64,000 nt of DNA from Pseudoxanthomonas sp. YR558 (GTDB taxonomy: Bacteria; Pseudomonadota; Gammaproteobacteria; Xanthomonadales; Xanthomonadaceae): positions 372,001-436,000 of the forward strand of contig NZ_FPCI01000002.1 in the NCBI RefSeq assembly GCF_900116385.1. The letters are read 5' to 3'. The notes beneath the pieces are model-generated. The model was not told where the DNA came from, searched no databases, and saw nothing but the letters and a program-made list of their open reading frames with translations. This document shows positions 62,051 to 64,000 of this stretch, in pieces (positions within the stretch are counted from its first letter, which is position 1; each line of letters opens with the position of its first letter). Position numbers and translations under genes: made by a program.

Positions 62051-63175
62051 TCAACCATCGATGCGTTGCAGGAGGGCCTTAGCTTCGGCCATGTCCGGCT
62101 TGCCCGCCAGCACCTGCTGCACCAGCGATTTCGCCTGTTCCCGTTCGCCCAGGCGGAGATGGGCCTCGGCGGCACCGAGCTTCAGCTGCGGCTGCGCCAT
62201 GTAGGGCATCGCCAACTGCATCAGGGTCAGTGCATGCCGCAGGTCATCGTCGCCACCCGCCGCCTGCGCCTGGTAGTAGCCCAGCAGCCCCAGCAGGTCC
62301 ACGTGGTAGCGCTCGCGATCCTGCGCCAGCGCATCCGCTGCGCCACGTACATCGCCGCTGCGGGCCCGGGCCGCGAGCGCCATCGTCAGCTCGTCGCGCC
62401 ACGGCGTGCGCGCGACGGGCGTGCGGCCGGTCGCGCGCACGATGGCGTCGGCGACGCCGGGCGTGGAGTAGGGGTTCTGCCCGGTGACCAGGCGCCCGTC
62501 CACGACGACCTTCGCCATCATCAGCGGTGCTTCCTGCCACCGCACCCCGCGCCCGCGCAACGCATCCTCGAGCTGCCACGGGAACTCCTTCGCCCAGCGC
62601 TTGCCGAACACGGCTTCCTCTTCATTCGTGAAGCCGGTCATCGCCTTGCCTGCAACCAGCGATGTGCCGTCGCCGAGCTTCACGTCCACCAGCGCGGCGG
62701 GCCCATGACAGACCGCGCCGATCACAGCGCCCTGCATGTAGGCTTCGGCCAGTAGCGCCGCCAGCGCGTTGTCGCGCGGCAGATCGAACATCGCGCCCTT
62801 GCCGCCGACGACGTAAATCGCCGCGTAATCCGCCGCCTTCACCTCGCGCGTCGAACGCGTCGCCGCCAGCGTACGCATGGCCTCCGCATCGCCCAGCAAC
62901 GCTGCGTTGAAAGGTTCCTGTGCGTTGTACTTGTCGGCTTCCACGGCACCGCCCTGCGGACTGGCGACGTCCACCTTCAGTCCATTGGCCTTGAAGATCA
63001 GCCAGGCTTGCGACAGCTCGTCGAATTCGTAGCCGGGGCGGGTCTCGCCCTGGTCGCGGCCTTCGCCGCTGACAACGATCAGCACCTTGTCCGGCATGGC
63101 GGCGTGCGCGGGCATTGCCGCGGCGAAGCAAAGCAGTGCGCCCAGTCGGCGCAGGGCGTTGGGAATCAGGGGCAT
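62051..63175 (-). CDS. Exported DJ-1/PfpI-like protein with C-terminal TPR-like region
   Basis: 374 residues. A signal peptide (about 1-25, ending HAA) exports it. Residues 28-240 are a DJ-1/PfpI domain: KVLIVVSGEGRDQGETRPGYEFDELSQAWLIFKANG, the Cys in VIGAVCHGPAALVDV and the MTGFTNEEEAVFGKRW segment. The rest (about 255-374) is helical with TPR-like spacing. It starts the operon that continues with a response regulator and histidine kinase. It could act on envelope glyoxals or serve as a sensing partner for the kinase. Confidence 0.85.
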   Translation of the reverse strand: MPLIPNALRRLGALLCFAAAMPAHAAMPDKVLIVVSGEGRDQGETRPGYEFDELSQAWLIFKANGLKVDVASPQGGAVEADKYNAQEPFNAALLGDAEAMRTLAATRSTREVKAADYAAIYVVGGKGAMFDLPRDNALAALLAEAYMQGAVIGAVCHGPAALVDVKLGDGTSLVAGKAMTGFTNEEEAVFGKRWAKEFPWQLEDALRGRGVRWQEAPLMMAKVVVDGRLVTGQNPYSTPGVADAIVRATGRTPVARTPWRDELTMALAARARSGDVRGAADALAQDRERYHVDLLGLLGYYQAQAAGGDDDLRHALTLMQLAMPYMAQPQLKLGAAEAHLRLGEREQAKSLVQQVLAGKPDMAEAKALLQRIDG

Positions 63176-63241
63176 GGGACGGGTCTCCGAGGGAAGGCCG
63201 CCAGTCTCCTGCGCCCGGATCAACCAAGCTTCAAACGCGCG

Positions 63242-63871
63242 CTACCAGCCCGTCTGCGGGCCGAACACGTAACGCTTCAGCGCCTTGCCGAAGCTGCGCG
63301 CATCGGTGACGGTTTCGGCATGCAGCCCGGCGTCGCGCGCGCCCTGCACGTTGGTGAACTTGTCGTCGACGAACAGCGTGCTGCCGGCATCCCAGCCCAG
63401 CACGTCGAGCGCACGCGTGAACGTCGCCGGGGCAGGCTTGCGCATCTGCAGTCCGCCGCTGGTCAGCACGCGGCCTTCGATCCTGGACGCCATCGGCGCG
63501 ACGATGCGAGGGATCGCGTGCGTCATCATCACGCCGTTGTTGGTCAGCACGCCCAGGGAAAGGGCGGGGTGCAGCGCTGCGATGCGCTCCAGCACGCCGT
63601 CGATGGCCGTGCTGCCCGCCATGCGCGAACGCAGCCAGGTGTCTTCATCCACCATCACCCCCAGTCCCTCGCCCAGTCGGCCGAGATAGGCGGCGGTGTC
63701 GATCGCACCGCTGTCGTATTCGGTTTCCAGGCCCGAGACGAACAACACCTCGCGCACCCGTTCGGAGGCGCAACCCGCATGCGCGGCGAGGTGCGCGATG
63801 CGCACCTCGTGACGGTAGTGGGCCAGGACGCCGTCGAAATCGAACAGCACCTGGTGGATGCGGGGCTTCAT
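63242..63871 (-). CDS. HAD family hydrolase
   Basis: 209 residues. Motif I DFDGVLA (residues 10-16), motif II VLTNNG, Lys in [18 protein letters not shown] and motif [17 protein letters not shown] subgroup related to phosphoglycolate-type phosphatases or epoxide-hydrolase-like HADs. Its ATG overlaps the hemL stop by four bases (ATGA), so the two are co-translated. Substrate unknown. Confidence 0.88.
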   Translation of the reverse strand: MKPRIHQVLFDFDGVLAHYRHEVRIAHLAAHAGCASERVREVLFVSGLETEYDSGAIDTAAYLGRLGEGLGVMVDEDTWLRSRMAGSTAIDGVLERIAALHPALSLGVLTNNGVMMTHAIPRIVAPMASRIEGRVLTSGGLQMRKPAPATFTRALDVLGWDAGSTLFVDDKFTNVQGARDAGLHAETVTDARSFGKALKRYVFGPQTGW

Positions 63872-64000
63872 CCCGCGGCGACGACCTTGAAGGCCTCGCG
63901 GGCGGCGGCGATCGTCGCGTCAATGACGTCGGGCGTGTGTGCGCTGGACATGAAGCCGGCTTCGAACGCCGACGGCGCCAGGTACACGCCGCGTTCCAGC
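63868..64000 (-). CDS. hemL: Glutamate-1-semialdehyde 2,1-aminomutase (3' end only)
   Basis: Only the last 43 residues are in the window: [21 protein letters not shown], then [20 protein letters not shown] and stop. The [18 protein letters not shown] stretch is the well-conserved C-terminal end of HemL, which makes 5-aminolevulinate in tetrapyrrole synthesis. The rest of the gene lies beyond the right edge. Confidence 0.9.
   Translation of the reverse strand, partial: LERGVYLAPSAFEAGFMSSAHTPDVIDATIAAAREAFKVVAAG

Overview
This is a gene-dense, high-GC chromosomal window of about 72 protein genes with no rRNA, tRNA, CRISPR array, phage or plasmid functions. The gene families point to a gammaproteobacterium of the Xanthomonadaceae (Lysobacteraceae): an alpha-lytic-type S1 protease with a long pro-region, a DUF3247 gene, a PPi-dependent phosphofructokinase with a proton-pumping pyrophosphatase, an NAD-type short 6-phosphogluconate dehydrogenase, and Xanthomonas-like intergenic palindromes. 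Pseudoxanthomonas or a close relative is my best guess; this is inference from gene content, not a database match.

Layout. 0-7 kb: DUF6165 fragment, a secreted clan GH-A glycosidase, small secreted proteins, an MFS exporter, a short MscS channel and an OB-fold exported protein. 7-9.8 kb: cysteine hydrolase, a TIGR02999-type ECF sigma factor, a stand-alone IS5-type transposase N-terminal domain gene and, behind it, a very structured 220-bp stretch ending in an intrinsic terminator. 9.7-15.8 kb: apt, DUF1993, an esterase-caspase fusion, an ECF42-type sigma factor with a VOC protein, MmcQ/YjbR and a low-affinity iron permease. 15.6-17.5 kb is the most disturbed part: a lower-GC lipoprotein gene lies between two 127-bp copies of the permease 3' end, a palindrome lies between two 37-bp copies of an acetyltransferase 3' end, and a six-unit array of 42-bp repeats precedes that acetyltransferase gene.

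17.5-30 kb: housekeeping and stress enzymes (TIGR01777 epimerase-like, alpha/beta hydrolase, gnd, DJ-1/PfpI protein, sorbosone dehydrogenase-like protein, ABC exporter, FMN reductase, soxR, HAD phosphatase, Gfo/Idh oxidoreductase, BON protein, blc). 30-40 kb: pagL, then a MexEF-OprN-like RND operon (adaptor, pump, SDR, outer-membrane factor), another SDR pair and a divergent LysR regulator. Two over-spaced promoters with SoxR-like dyads, in front of the FMN reductase and of the RND operon, suggest one redox-responsive regulon run by the local soxR.

40-46.8 kb: an H+-pyrophosphatase carrying an extra C-terminal OmpA-like domain, small genes, the PPi-dependent phosphofructokinase and adk, so PPi and adenylate metabolism cluster here. 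46.8-53 kb: secreted hydrolases (alpha-lytic-like protease, GH5 glycosidase, subtilase) around the peptidoglycan recycling ligase mpl. 53-64 kb: a LON substrate-binding protein, a DedA-PAP2-LssY fusion divergent from a RIO-like kinase, SDR, DoxX, glyoxalase-like and isochorismatase-like proteins, argD, a PfpI-TPR/response regulator/histidine kinase operon, and the 3' end of hemL.

A recurring signal is leaderless expression: at least eight genes have a -10 hexamer ending 6-7 nt before the start codon and no Shine-Dalgarno sequence.
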